DNA from: JALENY01 sp036310185
GTDB taxonomy: Bacteria > Bacillota > Clostridia > Lachnospirales > Lachnospiraceae
Assembly: GCA_036310185.1 (NCBI GenBank)
Contig: JAXJSH010000106.1
Span: forward strand, 1 to 39,529
Direction of reading: 5' to 3'
DNA length: 39,529 bases
A model generated the notes under the pieces. It had not been told where the DNA came from and ran no database searches. It saw only the letters and a list, made by a program, of their open reading frames with translations. Shown one piece after another: positions 1 to 7,838 of the stretch. The position numbers and the translations under genes were made by a program. Position 1 is the first letter of the stretch. Each line of letters begins with the position of its first letter.

Positions 1-91
1 CCGCTATACAGCCCCGCCACTCACCTCCACGTGTTCTGTAGTGTGTCAGTCCTATCAAAAAGATAATATCAGAAGGAAGATAGATTAAAAA

Positions 92-147
92 GCGAAAGTT
101 CGCCAACGGGTTTCATAACCCCATCGGTGCCTTTCGCAGAAAGGCGG
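92..147 (+). promoter_or_regulatory. Switch-like 5' leader of the thioesterase gene
   Basis: Two mutually exclusive helices are visible. GCGAAAG (92-98) pairs perfectly with CTTTCGC (131-137), enclosing CGCC/GGTG (101-104/126-129) and GGGTT/AACCC (108-112/117-121). Alternatively GCCTTTC (129-135) pairs with GAAAGGC (139-145) around a 3-nt loop. The second helix covers most of the Shine-Dalgarno AAGGCGG (141-147) of the ATG at 157. The geometry fits a translational on/off switch. I do not recognise a known riboswitch class, so a ligand is not proposed. Confidence 0.5.
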
Positions 148-156
148 AAAATAAGT

Positions 157-579
157 ATGCATATTACACCACATGAACATAAAGTAAATTACTACGAAAC
201 CGACCAGATGGCCGTAGTCCATCATTCCAATTATATTCGCTGGTTTGAAGAAGCAAGATGTCATTTTATGGAGCAGATGGGCGCCGGATACGCAGAGATG
301 GAACGTGCCGGAATCATCAGCCCGGTACTGGAAGCTCATGCCCAGTACAAATCCATGACGCGATTTGGAGAAACGGTGATCGTAGAAACGAAAATGGCTT
401 CATACAACGGCATTAAGATGACGGTGGCCTACGAAATTAAAGATAAAATTACCGGAGAAATCCGCTGCACCGGAGAAACAAAACACTGCTTTATCGACCG
501 GGAGGGAAAACTTCTTTCCCTGAAAAAAGCAAATAAAGAATTTGATCAGATGTTTCGGGAAATGCTTGAAATGGAATAA
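157..579 (+). CDS. Acyl-CoA thioesterase, YbgC/FadM-like hotdog family
   Basis: This is a 140-residue single-domain hotdog-fold protein. Near the N-terminus it has the family pattern VNYYETDQMAVVHHSNYIRWFEEAR, split here only by its natural run: YETDQM, then VVHHSNY, then RWFEEAR, where the Asp is the usual catalytic residue of 4-hydroxybenzoyl-CoA thioesterase-like enzymes. It is expected to hydrolyse acyl-CoA or acyl-ACP thioesters in the cytoplasm; the substrate cannot be read from sequence. I chose ATG 157 over GTG 127 because AAGGCGG lies 9 nt upstream and because 127 falls inside the leader hairpin. The gene appears monocistronic, since rpsB has its own promoter about 100 bp downstream. 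Confidence 0.85.
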   Translation: MHITPHEHKVNYYETDQMAVVHHSNYIRWFEEARCHFMEQMGAGYAEMERAGIISPVLEAHAQYKSMTRFGETVIVETKMASYNGIKMTVAYEIKDKITGEIRCTGETKHCFIDREGKLLSLKKANKEFDQMFREMLEME

Positions 580-668
580 ATTTTTCTGATCCGGCATTCA
601 GCAGAAAAAAGAATACCGAAAGCATGAAAAAAGTGTGTAAAAACCGCGAAAAATAAGCATTTACCGTA

Positions 669-698
669 TTGACGAGCCAATATTTGCTATGCTATAAT
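669..698 (+). promoter_or_regulatory. rpsB-tsf promoter (extended -10)
   Basis: TTGACG (669-674) and TATAAT (693-698) are separated by 18 bp, with a TG one base before the -10 (690-691). The start site should be near 705, giving a leader of about 110 nt before rpsB. Confidence 0.8.
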
Positions 699-730
699 TC
701 AAAGGTCGCGAAAATTCACGCATGTGGATT

Positions 731-770
731 CTCAGGTATGGTGCCTGTGCTCACAGGTCGCCTGGGAGGG
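731..770 (+). promoter_or_regulatory. Stem-loop in rpsB leader, candidate S2 autoregulation site
   Basis: CTCAGG (731-736) can pair with CCTGGG (761-766) with one G-U pair. Inside it, CCTGT (744-748) pairs with ACAGG (753-757) around a GCTC loop. The outer stem takes up the first bases of the strong Shine-Dalgarno GGGAGGG (764-770) of the leader peptide. S2 is known to repress its own message in other bacteria; that this hairpin is the target here is inference. Confidence 0.5.
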
Positions 771-774
771 AAAT

Positions 775-819
775 ATGCGGAAGAAAAAAACCAATTTAAA
801 AAAGGAGAAACTAAAATGA
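775..819 (+). CDS. Lys-rich rpsB leader peptide (14 aa)
   Basis: A 14-codon ORF reads MRKKKTNLKKEKLK, with seven Lys and one Arg. It starts 5 nt after the GGAGG core of GGGAGGG. Its TGA stop (817-819) overlaps the rpsB ATG (816-818) in the arrangement ATGA, the classic geometry of translational coupling. It also runs through the AAAGGAG that serves rpsB. Expression is not proven; an unusual Shine-Dalgarno plus exact stop/start overlap is the support. It could also be a chance ORF. Confidence 0.5.
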   Translation: MRKKKTNLKKEKLK

Positions 820-1559
820 GCGTAATTTCAATGAAACAGTTACTGGAAGCAGGTGTTCATTTCGGACATCAGACAAGAAGATGGAACCCGAAAATGGCTC
901 CGTACATCTACACCGAAAGAAACGGTATCTACATCATCGACCTTCAGAAATCTGTAGGAATGGTAGACGATGCATACAATGCAATCTCTGATATCGTTGC
1001 TAACGGCGGAAACATTCTTTTCGTTGGTACAAAAAAACAGGCTCAGGATGCTATCAAAACAGAAGCAGAACGTTGTGGTATGTTCTACGTAAACGAAAGA
1101 TGGTTAGGTGGTATGATGACCAACTTCAAAACCATCCAGAGCAGAATTAAGAGATTAAAAGACATCGAAGCTATGGAAGCAGATGGAACTTTTGATGTTC
1201 TGCCGAAAAAAGAAGTTATCGAGCTGAAGAAAGAAATGGAAAAACTTCAGAAAAACCTTGGCGGTATCAAAGAAATGAAAAAACTTCCGGATGCTATCTT
1301 CATCGTAGATCCGAAGAAAGAAAGAATCTGCGTTCAGGAAGCTCATACTCTGGGTATTCCGCTGATTGGTATCTGTGATACCAACTGTGATCCGGAAGAA
1401 CTTGATTACGTAATTCCGGGTAACGACGATGCAATCCGTGCAGTAAAACTGATCGTTGCTAAAATGGCTGACGCTGTTATCGAAGCAAATCAGGGACAGA
1501 TCGACGTTGACATGACTGCAGAAGAAGCAGAAATGGTAAACGAGGAAGCAGCAGAGTAA
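816..1559 (+). CDS. rpsB: 30S ribosomal protein S2
   Basis: This 247-residue protein opens with MSVISMKQLLEAGVHFGHQ and RRWNPKM, followed by YIYTERNGIYIIDL, the conserved S2 start. It also has RWLGGMMTN and the C-terminal DTNCDP/DYVIPGNDDA segment. It binds 16S rRNA on the small subunit and is needed for S1 and late assembly. The ATG at 816 has AAAGGAG 8 nt upstream; the longer reading frame back to 669 includes the promoter and leader and is not the start. The acidic tail (EEAEMVNEEAAE) is usual for Clostridia. It forms an operon with tsf, 31 bp downstream. Confidence 0.97.
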   Translation: MSVISMKQLLEAGVHFGHQTRRWNPKMAPYIYTERNGIYIIDLQKSVGMVDDAYNAISDIVANGGNILFVGTKKQAQDAIKTEAERCGMFYVNERWLGGMMTNFKTIQSRIKRLKDIEAMEADGTFDVLPKKEVIELKKEMEKLQKNLGGIKEMKKLPDAIFIVDPKKERICVQEAHTLGIPLIGICDTNCDPEELDYVIPGNDDAIRAVKLIVAKMADAVIEANQGQIDVDMTAEEAEMVNEEAAE

Positions 1560-1590
1560 GAATCATTTAACATATTGGAGGGAAATTACA

Positions 1591-2529
1591 ATGGCAATTA
1601 CAGCAGCAATGGTAAAAGAGCTTAGAGAAATGACTGGCGCTGGTATGATGGACTGTAAAAAGGCACTTAGCAACACCGATGGCGATATGGAAAAAGCAAT
1701 CGAGTTCTTAAGAGAAAACGGTCTTGCAAAAGCTGTTAAAAAAGCTGGTCGTATCGCTGCAGAAGGTCTCTGTAAAGTATTAGTTACCGAAGACGAGAAA
1801 AAAGCAGTTGTTGTAGAAGTTAACGCTGAAACAGACTTCGTTGCAAAAAACGAAAAATTCCAGGACTATGTTGCACAGGTTGCTGAGCAGGCACTTGAAA
1901 CAGAAGCAGCTGATATTGAAGCTTTCCTGGCTGAACCGTGGAAATTTGATACAACTACTACTGTAAAAGAAGCTCTGGCTGGTCAGATCGCAGTAATCGG
2001 CGAAAACATGAACATCAGAAGATTCCAGAAAGTAGAAGAAGCAAACGGTTTCGTAGCTTCCTATACACATATGGGCGGTAAAATCGGCGTATTAGTAGAC
2101 GTTGAAACAGATGTTGTTAATGACGCAATCAAAGAGATGGCGAAAAACGTAGCTATGCAGGCAGCAGCTCTGAAACCGGCATACACAAGCAGAGAAGAAG
2201 TTTCTGAAGAATATATCGCACATGAGAAAGAAATCCTTATGGCTCAGATCATGAACGATCCGAAAGAATCTCAGAAACCGGAAAAAGTTATCGCTGGTAT
2301 GGTAAGCGGCCGTATCAACAAAGAACTGAAAGAAATCTGTCTGATGGATCAGGTTTATGTAAAAGCAGAAGACGGAAAACAGTCTGTAGCTCAGTACGTG
2401 GCAGCAGTTGCGAAAGAGAACGGCGCTAACGTTAAGATCAAATCTTTCGTTCGTTTCGAGACTGGTGAAGGTATCGAAAAGAAAGAAGAAGATTTTGCAG
2501 CAGAAGTTGCAAAACAGATGGGAATGTAA
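1591..2529 (+). CDS. tsf: Translation elongation factor Ts
   Basis: This 312-residue protein starts MAITAAMVKELREMTGAGMMDCKKAL, split as the N-terminal UBA-like domain MVKELREMTGAGMMDCKKAL, which contacts EF-Tu. It also contains VEVNAETDFVAKN, the core motif of the dimerisation subdomain, and HMGGKIGVLV. EF-Ts exchanges GDP for GTP on EF-Tu. GGAGGG lies 7 nt before the ATG. The gene ends in a strong terminator at 2609; pyrH and frr, which often follow tsf in Firmicutes, are not adjacent here. Confidence 0.97.
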   Translation: MAITAAMVKELREMTGAGMMDCKKALSNTDGDMEKAIEFLRENGLAKAVKKAGRIAAEGLCKVLVTEDEKKAVVVEVNAETDFVAKNEKFQDYVAQVAEQALETEAADIEAFLAEPWKFDTTTTVKEALAGQIAVIGENMNIRRFQKVEEANGFVASYTHMGGKIGVLVDVETDVVNDAIKEMAKNVAMQAAALKPAYTSREEVSEEYIAHEKEILMAQIMNDPKESQKPEKVIAGMVSGRINKELKEICLMDQVYVKAEDGKQSVAQYVAAVAKENGANVKIKSFVRFETGEGIEKKEEDFAAEVAKQMGM

Positions 2530-2608
2530 TCGGAATTTGATACTTCAAATTTTGAACATTCAAGTCAATTTAAAATAGTACAAATTACTCATACTATCAG
2601 TAAAATCA

Positions 2609-2638
2609 GGCTCTTGGAGAAATTCAAGAGCCTTTTTT
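2609..2638 (+). terminator. rpsB-tsf terminator
   Basis: GGCTCTTG (2609-2616) and CAAGAGCC (2625-2632) form a perfect 8-bp stem with an 8-nt loop, followed by six T. Confidence 0.92.
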
Positions 2639-2773
2639 CATTTGTACTGTGTTCATTCCAACAGATGAATTTGCGACACTTTCTACATTAAAAAGACAGA
2701 TTAAACGAATTCAAGAAAGCCAGAAGTCATAACATTATGATATGAAAGAAATAATATATTTTTTTGGGATATC

Positions 2774-2802
2774 TTGAAAAAAGTGTTCTGTTTTGTTACA
2801 AT
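2774..2802 (+). promoter_or_regulatory. Promoter of the Mn2+-riboswitch transcript
   Basis: TTGAAA (2774-2779) and TACAAT (2797-2802) are separated by exactly 17 bp. The predicted start near 2809 places the aptamer at the very 5' end of the RNA. Confidence 0.8.
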
Positions 2803-2810
2803 AAACACAA

Positions 2811-2927
2811 ATAAGGGAGTAGTCAGCACAGAAGTGCGATATTGTCAACAACACTGGAGAGATTCCTGGCAATACCTGAAATGGCGAGACTTATCTATTT
2901 ATTATATAGGTAAGTAGCGTCTTTTTT
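2811..2927 (+). promoter_or_regulatory. yybP-ykoY manganese riboswitch with terminator platform
   Basis: The aptamer runs 2811-2894. ATAAG (2811-2815) pairs with CTTAT (2890-2894) to form P1. It encloses the conserved AGGGAGTAG at the 5' side and ATACCTGAAATGGCGAGAC at the 3' side, the sequence signature of the Mn2+-sensing yybP-ykoY class as I know it. GCAC/GTGC (2826-2829/2834-2837) forms an internal hairpin. The 3' half of P1 is also the 5' arm of a terminator: ACTTATCTAT (2889-2898) pairs with ATAGGTAAGT (about 2905-2914), followed by a T run at 2921-2926. Mn2+ binding would stabilise P1 and prevent termination, switching on the ATPase gene. Confidence 0.85.
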
Positions 2928-3135
2928 ATTTGTTCAAATGTCTGCAGATTACAAATGCAATCAGGTTTAATAATACTATGATACCAGGGTCAAAAGGTCA
3001 AAATATCTTTTGAACCCAACATCATACTATGGAAAAAGGGAAATAATATACTTTTTCCGTATTATTATAAGACCATTCATATATATTTCTTAAATGAAGC
3101 AAACAGAGTCTGTCGAGAAAAAGGAGGTATGGAAA
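2928..3135 (+). promoter_or_regulatory. Long 5' UTR with two extra hairpins
   Basis: About 200 nt separate the riboswitch terminator from the ATPase start. GGGTCAAAAG (2988-2997) pairs with CTTTTGAACCC (with one bulged A), and GGAAAAAG pairs with CTTTTTCC at about 3031-3059. Neither is followed by a clear T run, so they look like RNA structure, not terminators. No second gene is seen between tsf and the ATPase (2530-3135). A short in-frame stretch at 2651-2731 reads like a protein C-terminus but has no start. Confidence 0.4.
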
Positions 3136-5748
3136 TTGATTTATTATCATGAAACAGGCGATGCAGTTTTAAACGATCTGAATTCCAGTATGACTGGACT
3201 GACGAAAGAACAGGTGCAGGAAAAGAAAGCACAATGTGGAGAAAACAAACTCCGGGAAAAAAAGAAAAAGACAACTTTGCAGCGATTTGCAGAACAGTTT
3301 AAGGATGTAATGATTATTATTCTGCTGGCAGCTGCTGTGATTTCCTTTGTCATTGCATGTATCGAAGGCGATACGAAAGAATTTTTTGAGCCGGTACTGA
3401 TCCTGCTGATTGTTGTTGTGAATGCCATTATGGGAGTTATGCAGGAGAGCAAAGCAGAGAAGGCTCTGGATGCCTTAAAGGGCCTGTCAGCTCCCCATGC
3501 ACGCGTCATTCGTGATGGAAAAGAAGAAGTTATTGATGCGATTGACCTTGTGCCCGGAGATATTATCCATTTGGAAGCCGGGGATTTTGTTCCGGCAGAT
3601 GCAAGGCTGCTTCGCAGTGTCAGCCTGAAAAGTGAAGAGTCAGCCCTTACCGGGGAGTCTGTTCCATCAGAGAAAAATGCAGAAGAGATTTTTGCAGAAG
3701 ATGCCCCTTTGGGAGACAGAGCAAACATGCTGTTTTCCGGCTGCTCTGTTACTTATGGTACGGCAACTGCTGTTGTAACGGCTACTGGTATGGATACGGA
3801 AATGGGCAAAATCGCCAATCTTTTAGAGGATGAAGAGGAGGGGCAGACGCCTTTACAGAAGAAACTGGCACAGTTGGGAAAATATCTTGGTATCCTTGCA
3901 CTTGCCGCCTGCGGAATCATTTTTGTGGTTGGTATCGCAAATGATATTCCGGCACTTGAAATCTTTATGACGGCAGTTTCATTGGCTGTATCTGCGATTC
4001 CGGAAGGTCTGCCGGCAATTGTCACCATTGTATTATCTATCGGTGTTCAGCGCATGGTAAAGAAAAATGCTATCATTCGCCGTTTGCCTGCAGTGGAAAC
4101 ATTAGGCAGTGCCTCCGTGATCTGTTCGGATAAAACAGGTACTTTGACACAGAATCGAATGACGCTTGTAAAGGCTTATATTGATGGCAGTGGACAGACA
4201 GAGGATATCAGTGCAGCGAATTCGGAAGATGTTCGTAAATTATTAAATTATGCTGCACTGTGTTGTGATGGTTCCGTTGTATTTCATGGAAAAGAGGAGC
4301 AGCATATCGGAGATCCTACAGAAACGGCCATCGTTCTTGCGGCTCATAAAAATGGAATGCCGAAGGAAGAACTGAACAAAAAACATCCAAGGTTGGCAGA
4401 GATACCGTTTGACTCTGATCGAAAGCTGATGACCACGGTAAACCGCATTGATGGAAAAAATATAGTAATTGTAAAAGGGGCTTTTGATATTATGGCTTCC
4501 CGCTGTGTTGCCGGTAATATGGGAGAAGCCCGCAAAATAAATGATGCCATGAGCAATGATGCGCTGCGTGTTCTTGCAGTAGCTTATAAAGAAATTGAGG
4601 CGGTTCCCCATGAACCAACAGCGGAAGAACTGGAAAATGGATTAACCTTTATGGGCTTAGTGGGAATGATCGATCCGCCCCGTCCGGAAGCAAAGGCGGC
4701 GGTTGCCACTTGCCGAAAAGCAGGAATTAAACCGGTTATGATCACCGGGGATCATGTGGTAACGGCTTCCGCCATCGCAAAAGAACTGGGTATCATGGAG
4801 CAGGGAGACCTGGCAATTACCGGTGCACAGCTGGATGCAATGACAGATTCTGAATTAGATGATCAGGTACAAAATATATCCGTATATGCCAGAGTATCTC
4901 CGGAAAATAAAATCCGTATTGTAAAGGCATGGCAGCGCAGAGGACAGGTTGTTTCAATGACCGGTGATGGCGTAAATGATGCGCCGGCTCTGAAGGCGGC
5001 GGATATTGGCTGTGCCATGGGCATTACCGGTACCGATGTGGCAAAAGGTGCCGCGGACATGACATTGACGGATGATAATTTTGCAACGATTGTGGATGCT
5101 GTGCGGGAAGGCCGGGGCATATATGCCAACATTAAAAAGGTTGTTGGATTCCTGCTGGGTACCAATATCGGGGAAGTAGTTACAGTCTTTGCCGCAATGC
5201 TCATGTGGCATAAGTCACCGCTTTTGTCTATGCAGCTTTTGTGGATTAATCTGGTAACAGACAGTCTGCCTGCCATTGCGCTTGGTATGGAACCGGTGGA
5301 AAAGGATGTTATGGAGCAGAAACCGAAGCCAAAAGAGGAAGGTTTGTTTGCACATGGGTTTGGTGTAAGAATCGTGCTTCAGGGAATTATGTTTGGCGCA
5401 TTGGCATTGATCGCTTTCCGGATGGGGGAAAGTACAACCGGTCTTACGGCTGGCGGACAGACAATGGCATTTATGGTACTGTCTTTTTCTCAGATCGTTC
5501 AGGCTTATAATATGCGCTCAGAACATTCACTCATTCAGACCGGTGTATTTACAAATCATAAGTTAAATAAGGCTGCTTTGATATCCATTTTATTGGTTTC
5601 TGTGGTACTGTTCACACCGCTGCGGACTGTTTTTGGATTGATGACACTGTCAGGAAGTCTGTATCTGAAAGCATTGTGTCTGATTCTGGTTCCGGTATTG
5701 GCAATGGAATTTTCAAAGGTGTGTGGTCTGATTAAACATCATCGTTAA
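3136..5748 (+). CDS. P-type IIA cation ATPase (Ca2+/Mn2+ exporter)
   Basis: This is an 870-residue P-type ATPase. Visible motifs are LTGESVP in the actuator domain, PEGLPAIVTIVLSIGVQRM in M4, SDKTGTLTQNR with phosphorylated Asp332, KGA and the MTGDGVNDAPALK hinge. The order and M4 match the SERCA/PMCA-like type II Ca2+ pumps, about 10 membrane segments, normal length. Start: TTG 3136 has GGAGG (3123-3127) 8 nt upstream, whereas the in-frame ATG at 3094 has no ribosome site. The upstream Mn2+ riboswitch argues that Mn2+ export, alone or with Ca2+, is its physiological task, as known for other type II ATPases controlled by this riboswitch class. Confidence 0.9.
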   Translation: MIYYHETGDAVLNDLNSSMTGLTKEQVQEKKAQCGENKLREKKKKTTLQRFAEQFKDVMIIILLAAAVISFVIACIEGDTKEFFEPVLILLIVVVNAIMGVMQESKAEKALDALKGLSAPHARVIRDGKEEVIDAIDLVPGDIIHLEAGDFVPADARLLRSVSLKSEESALTGESVPSEKNAEEIFAEDAPLGDRANMLFSGCSVTYGTATAVVTATGMDTEMGKIANLLEDEEEGQTPLQKKLAQLGKYLGILALAACGIIFVVGIANDIPALEIFMTAVSLAVSAIPEGLPAIVTIVLSIGVQRMVKKNAIIRRLPAVETLGSASVICSDKTGTLTQNRMTLVKAYIDGSGQTEDISAANSEDVRKLLNYAALCCDGSVVFHGKEEQHIGDPTETAIVLAAHKNGMPKEELNKKHPRLAEIPFDSDRKLMTTVNRIDGKNIVIVKGAFDIMASRCVAGNMGEARKINDAMSNDALRVLAVAYKEIEAVPHEPTAEELENGLTFMGLVGMIDPPRPEAKAAVATCRKAGIKPVMITGDHVVTASAIAKELGIMEQGDLAITGAQLDAMTDSELDDQVQNISVYARVSPENKIRIVKAWQRRGQVVSMTGDGVNDAPALKAADIGCAMGITGTDVAKGAADMTLTDDNFATIVDAVREGRGIYANIKKVVGFLLGTNIGEVVTVFAAMLMWHKSPLLSMQLLWINLVTDSLPAIALGMEPVEKDVMEQKPKPKEEGLFAHGFGVRIVLQGIMFGALALIAFRMGESTTGLTAGGQTMAFMVLSFSQIVQAYNMRSEHSLIQTGVFTNHKLNKAALISILLVSVVLFTPLRTVFGLMTLSGSLYLKALCLILVPVLAMEFSKVCGLIKHHR

Positions 5749-5843
5749 TATAAAATCTTTTGCATTCAGCAGGATATGGAGAAAATTGCAGAAATTTAGA
5801 ATAGAAAAGCATGGAAAGAAATTTTATAGTGCAAAAAAACAGA

Positions 5844-5872
5844 TTGTGGATTCTTTATGTTAAAGGTAAAAT
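5844..5872 (+). promoter_or_regulatory. Promoter of the Gly/Pro/His-rich gene
   Basis: TTGTGG (5844-5849) and TAAAAT (5867-5872) lie 17 bp apart, about 40 bp before the gene's start codon. Confidence 0.55.
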
Positions 5873-5910
5873 GAATATAGCTAATTAAAGAAATGGAAGG
5901 AGGAGTATGT

Positions 5911-6186
5911 ATGCCAGGTCCAGGAGGACATAGAGGAGGCCCGGGAGGTCCGGGAGGACACAGAAGTGGTCCAGGAGGTCCGGGAGGCCCAGGAGGACAC
6001 AGAGGAGGTCCAGGCCCCGGCCCAGGTGGTCCGGGAGGTGGATTCGGACGCGGACCAATGCCGCCCCATCACCACCCGGGAATGGGACCGCGGCCGCCTC
6101 GCAGAGGTTTCGGCTGCGGCGGCTGTCTGATGCCAGTTTTAGGTGTTATCGGACTTATTGTGTTGGTATTGGCTATTTTGTTCTAA
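5911..6186 (+). CDS. Collagen-like Gly/Pro/His-rich protein with C-terminal membrane anchor
   Basis: This 91-residue protein has no signal peptide. Residues 1-45 are GPGG- and GGHR-type repeats (GPGGHRGGPGGPGGHR and similar), followed by a Pro/His patch (PMPPHHHPGMGPRPP), a short basic/Cys stretch (RRGFGCGGC) and a C-terminal hydrophobic segment (LMPVLGVIGLIVLVLAILF) that ends the protein. That layout suggests a tail-anchored membrane protein exposing a disordered glycine-rich region. Glycine codons follow a tandem GGAGGTCC-type DNA repeat. AAGGAGGAG lies just before ATG 5911; an in-frame ATG at 5893 lacks a good ribosome site. Function unknown; the His/Cys content could bind metal, but nothing proves it. 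Confidence 0.75.
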   Translation: MPGPGGHRGGPGGPGGHRSGPGGPGGPGGHRGGPGPGPGGPGGGFGRGPMPPHHHPGMGPRPPRRGFGCGGCLMPVLGVIGLIVLVLAILF

Positions 6187-6215
6187 CAGTCAGCCATCTA
6201 TATTGTGTATAGGAA

Positions 6216-6262
6216 AAATGTCATTGTCTGTACGTGTTTTGCGTTAGAGAATGGCATTTTTT
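6216..6262 (+). terminator. Terminator after the Gly-rich gene
   Basis: AAATGTCATT (6216-6225) pairs with AATGGCATTT (6250-6259) with one G-U pair, and the right arm runs into a T tract. The loop is long (24 nt). Confidence 0.65.
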
Positions 6263-6406
6263 CATTTGAGCACAATTTTTTGTATGTTTCCATGAAAGAT
6301 ATTTATGGATACAAAGCATTTAAAAAAGTATAATAATATTCAGGAGAAAAGGACTGTTTTTCAAGGACGGATAAAAACGGTCAGATTTACAGAGGAGATT
6401 GGGAAA

Positions 6407-7687
6407 ATGAAAACCACAGAACAAATTAAGCATGCATTTCGGGAGAATCAGCTTGATTCCACGCTGAAAAAACTGTATTTTGGTGAGCATTGTACAGAAA
6501 TACAGAGAATTCGATATATTAATGCGCTGGAAAAATTTGAAAAACTGTATGGAGTAAAAGAAGCGGAAATTTACAGTGCGCCCGGGCGAACGGAGATAGG
6601 CGGGAATCACACGGATCATCAAAACGGAAAGGTTCTGGCTGCATCCATTGATTTGGATGCCATTGCCGTTGCAGCCAAAACGGAAGACGGCATTGTCCGC
6701 ATCAAATCAGAGGGGTACCAGCCTTTTGCAGTTGACCTGTCAGATCTTGAACCGCGGAAGGAAGAAGAAGGTACCACACAGGCACTTGTCAGAGGAGCCG
6801 CAAACGGTATGAAAAAGCGGGGATATGAAATCGGCGGATTTGAAGCATATATTACAAGCCAGGTGTTGGCCGGTTCCGGATTGTCCTCCTCCGCGGCATT
6901 TGAAGTGCTGATCGGCAGCATTTTTTCCGGTTTATATAATGAGAGCAAACTGGATTGCACAACAATTGCCCGGATTGGGCAGGAAGCGGAAAAGAATTAT
7001 TTTGGTAAACCCTGTGGGTTGATGGATCAGATGGCCTGTTCCGTGGGCGGAATGATTTTTATTGATTTTGCAGAGGAAGAACAGCCAGTGGTCAAAAAAG
7101 TGGATGTGGATTTTAATACGTTTGAACATTGTCTCTGTATTTTGGATACAAAGGGTTCCCATGCGGATCTGACGGATGAATATGCTGCGGTTCCGGAAGA
7201 GATGAAAAGAGTTGCAAAATACTTTGGGAAAGAACTTTTGTATCAGGTTGACAAAAATGATTTCTATCAGAATATAGCAGATATTCGAAAAATAACCGGT
7301 GACAGGGCGGTGTTAAGAGCGCTGCACTGGTTTGGGGAGAATGACCGGGTGGATGCGCAGGCAGATGCGCTGGAGAAAAAAGACTTTGACAAATTCAAAA
7401 TGTTGATAAAAGAATCGGGTGATTCTTCTTTTAAATATCTTCAAAATGTATTTTCGTGTAAGAATATTGAGGAACAAAGTGTATCTATGGCCCTTGCGCT
7501 GAGCAATCTGATATTGAAGGGCAGAGGTGTCAGCAGAGTGCATGGCGGCGGTTTTGCAGGAACAATTCAGGCTTTTGTTCCCACCGGTTTTGTTCAGGAG
7601 TATAAGCAGTTTATGGAAAAAGTTTATGGAGAAGGCTCCTGTCACGTTTTGCATATACGGCCGGAAGGCGGAAAAAAGGTCGTGTAA
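6407..7687 (+). CDS. Galactokinase-family GHMP sugar kinase
   Basis: This 426-residue protein is slightly longer than GalK. Near residue 60 it has APGRTEIGGNHTDHQNG, the galactokinase signature in the variant common in Clostridia. GSGLSSSAAFE near residue 158 is the GHMP phosphate-binding loop, and RVHGGGFAGTIQAF near the C-terminus is the third GHMP motif. It should phosphorylate galactose or a close analogue with ATP. Start ATG 6407 follows AGAGGAG with a 9-nt gap; the in-frame upstream extension from 6305 has no such site. No Leloir pathway partner (galT, galE) is adjacent, so the true sugar is open. No clear terminator follows. Confidence 0.85.
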   Translation: MKTTEQIKHAFRENQLDSTLKKLYFGEHCTEIQRIRYINALEKFEKLYGVKEAEIYSAPGRTEIGGNHTDHQNGKVLAASIDLDAIAVAAKTEDGIVRIKSEGYQPFAVDLSDLEPRKEEEGTTQALVRGAANGMKKRGYEIGGFEAYITSQVLAGSGLSSSAAFEVLIGSIFSGLYNESKLDCTTIARIGQEAEKNYFGKPCGLMDQMACSVGGMIFIDFAEEEQPVVKKVDVDFNTFEHCLCILDTKGSHADLTDEYAAVPEEMKRVAKYFGKELLYQVDKNDFYQNIADIRKITGDRAVLRALHWFGENDRVDAQADALEKKDFDKFKMLIKESGDSSFKYLQNVFSCKNIEEQSVSMALALSNLILKGRGVSRVHGGGFAGTIQAFVPTGFVQEYKQFMEKVYGEGSCHVLHIRPEGGKKVV

Positions 7688-7761
7688 CGATTCTGTAGGG
7701 GTGAACGCATGATTTTCTTGTCAAATCCTGTTATTTCATGTATTATTGAAGTAACGGGCAT

Positions 7762-7800
7762 TTTACATAAACTTTTCACATAATTAACAAAAAATTAACG
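7762..7800 (+). promoter_or_regulatory. Pho box: four hexamer repeats at 11-bp spacing
   Basis: TTTACA (7762), TTTTCA (7773), TTAACA (7784) and TTAACG (7795) lie exactly 11 bp apart, each separated by 5 bp. This is the known layout of PhoP/PhoB binding in Firmicutes (TT-A-ACA hexamers one helical turn apart). It sits 38 bp before the phosphate symporter gene, with a possible -10 in 7805-7815. Confidence 0.7.
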
Positions 7801-7838
7801 CCCGTAATTTATCACGCTGATTTTGGAGGAGAATTATA

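Noticed and set aside
1..60. Possible start of a minus-strand gene (GGAGGTGAGTGG on the minus strand)
   Set aside because: Only about 30 bases before the window edge, with too little spacing between the GGAGG and the GTG to support a call.
1155..1346. Antisense ORFs over rpsB, tsf, the ATPase and other genes
   Set aside because: They lie opposite clear conserved genes and carry no ribosome sites or recognisable domains.
2651..2731. In-frame stretch ending QIKRIQESQKS before the ATPase leader
   Set aside because: It reads like a protein tail but has no start, no ribosome site and no upstream homologous sequence; too short to name.
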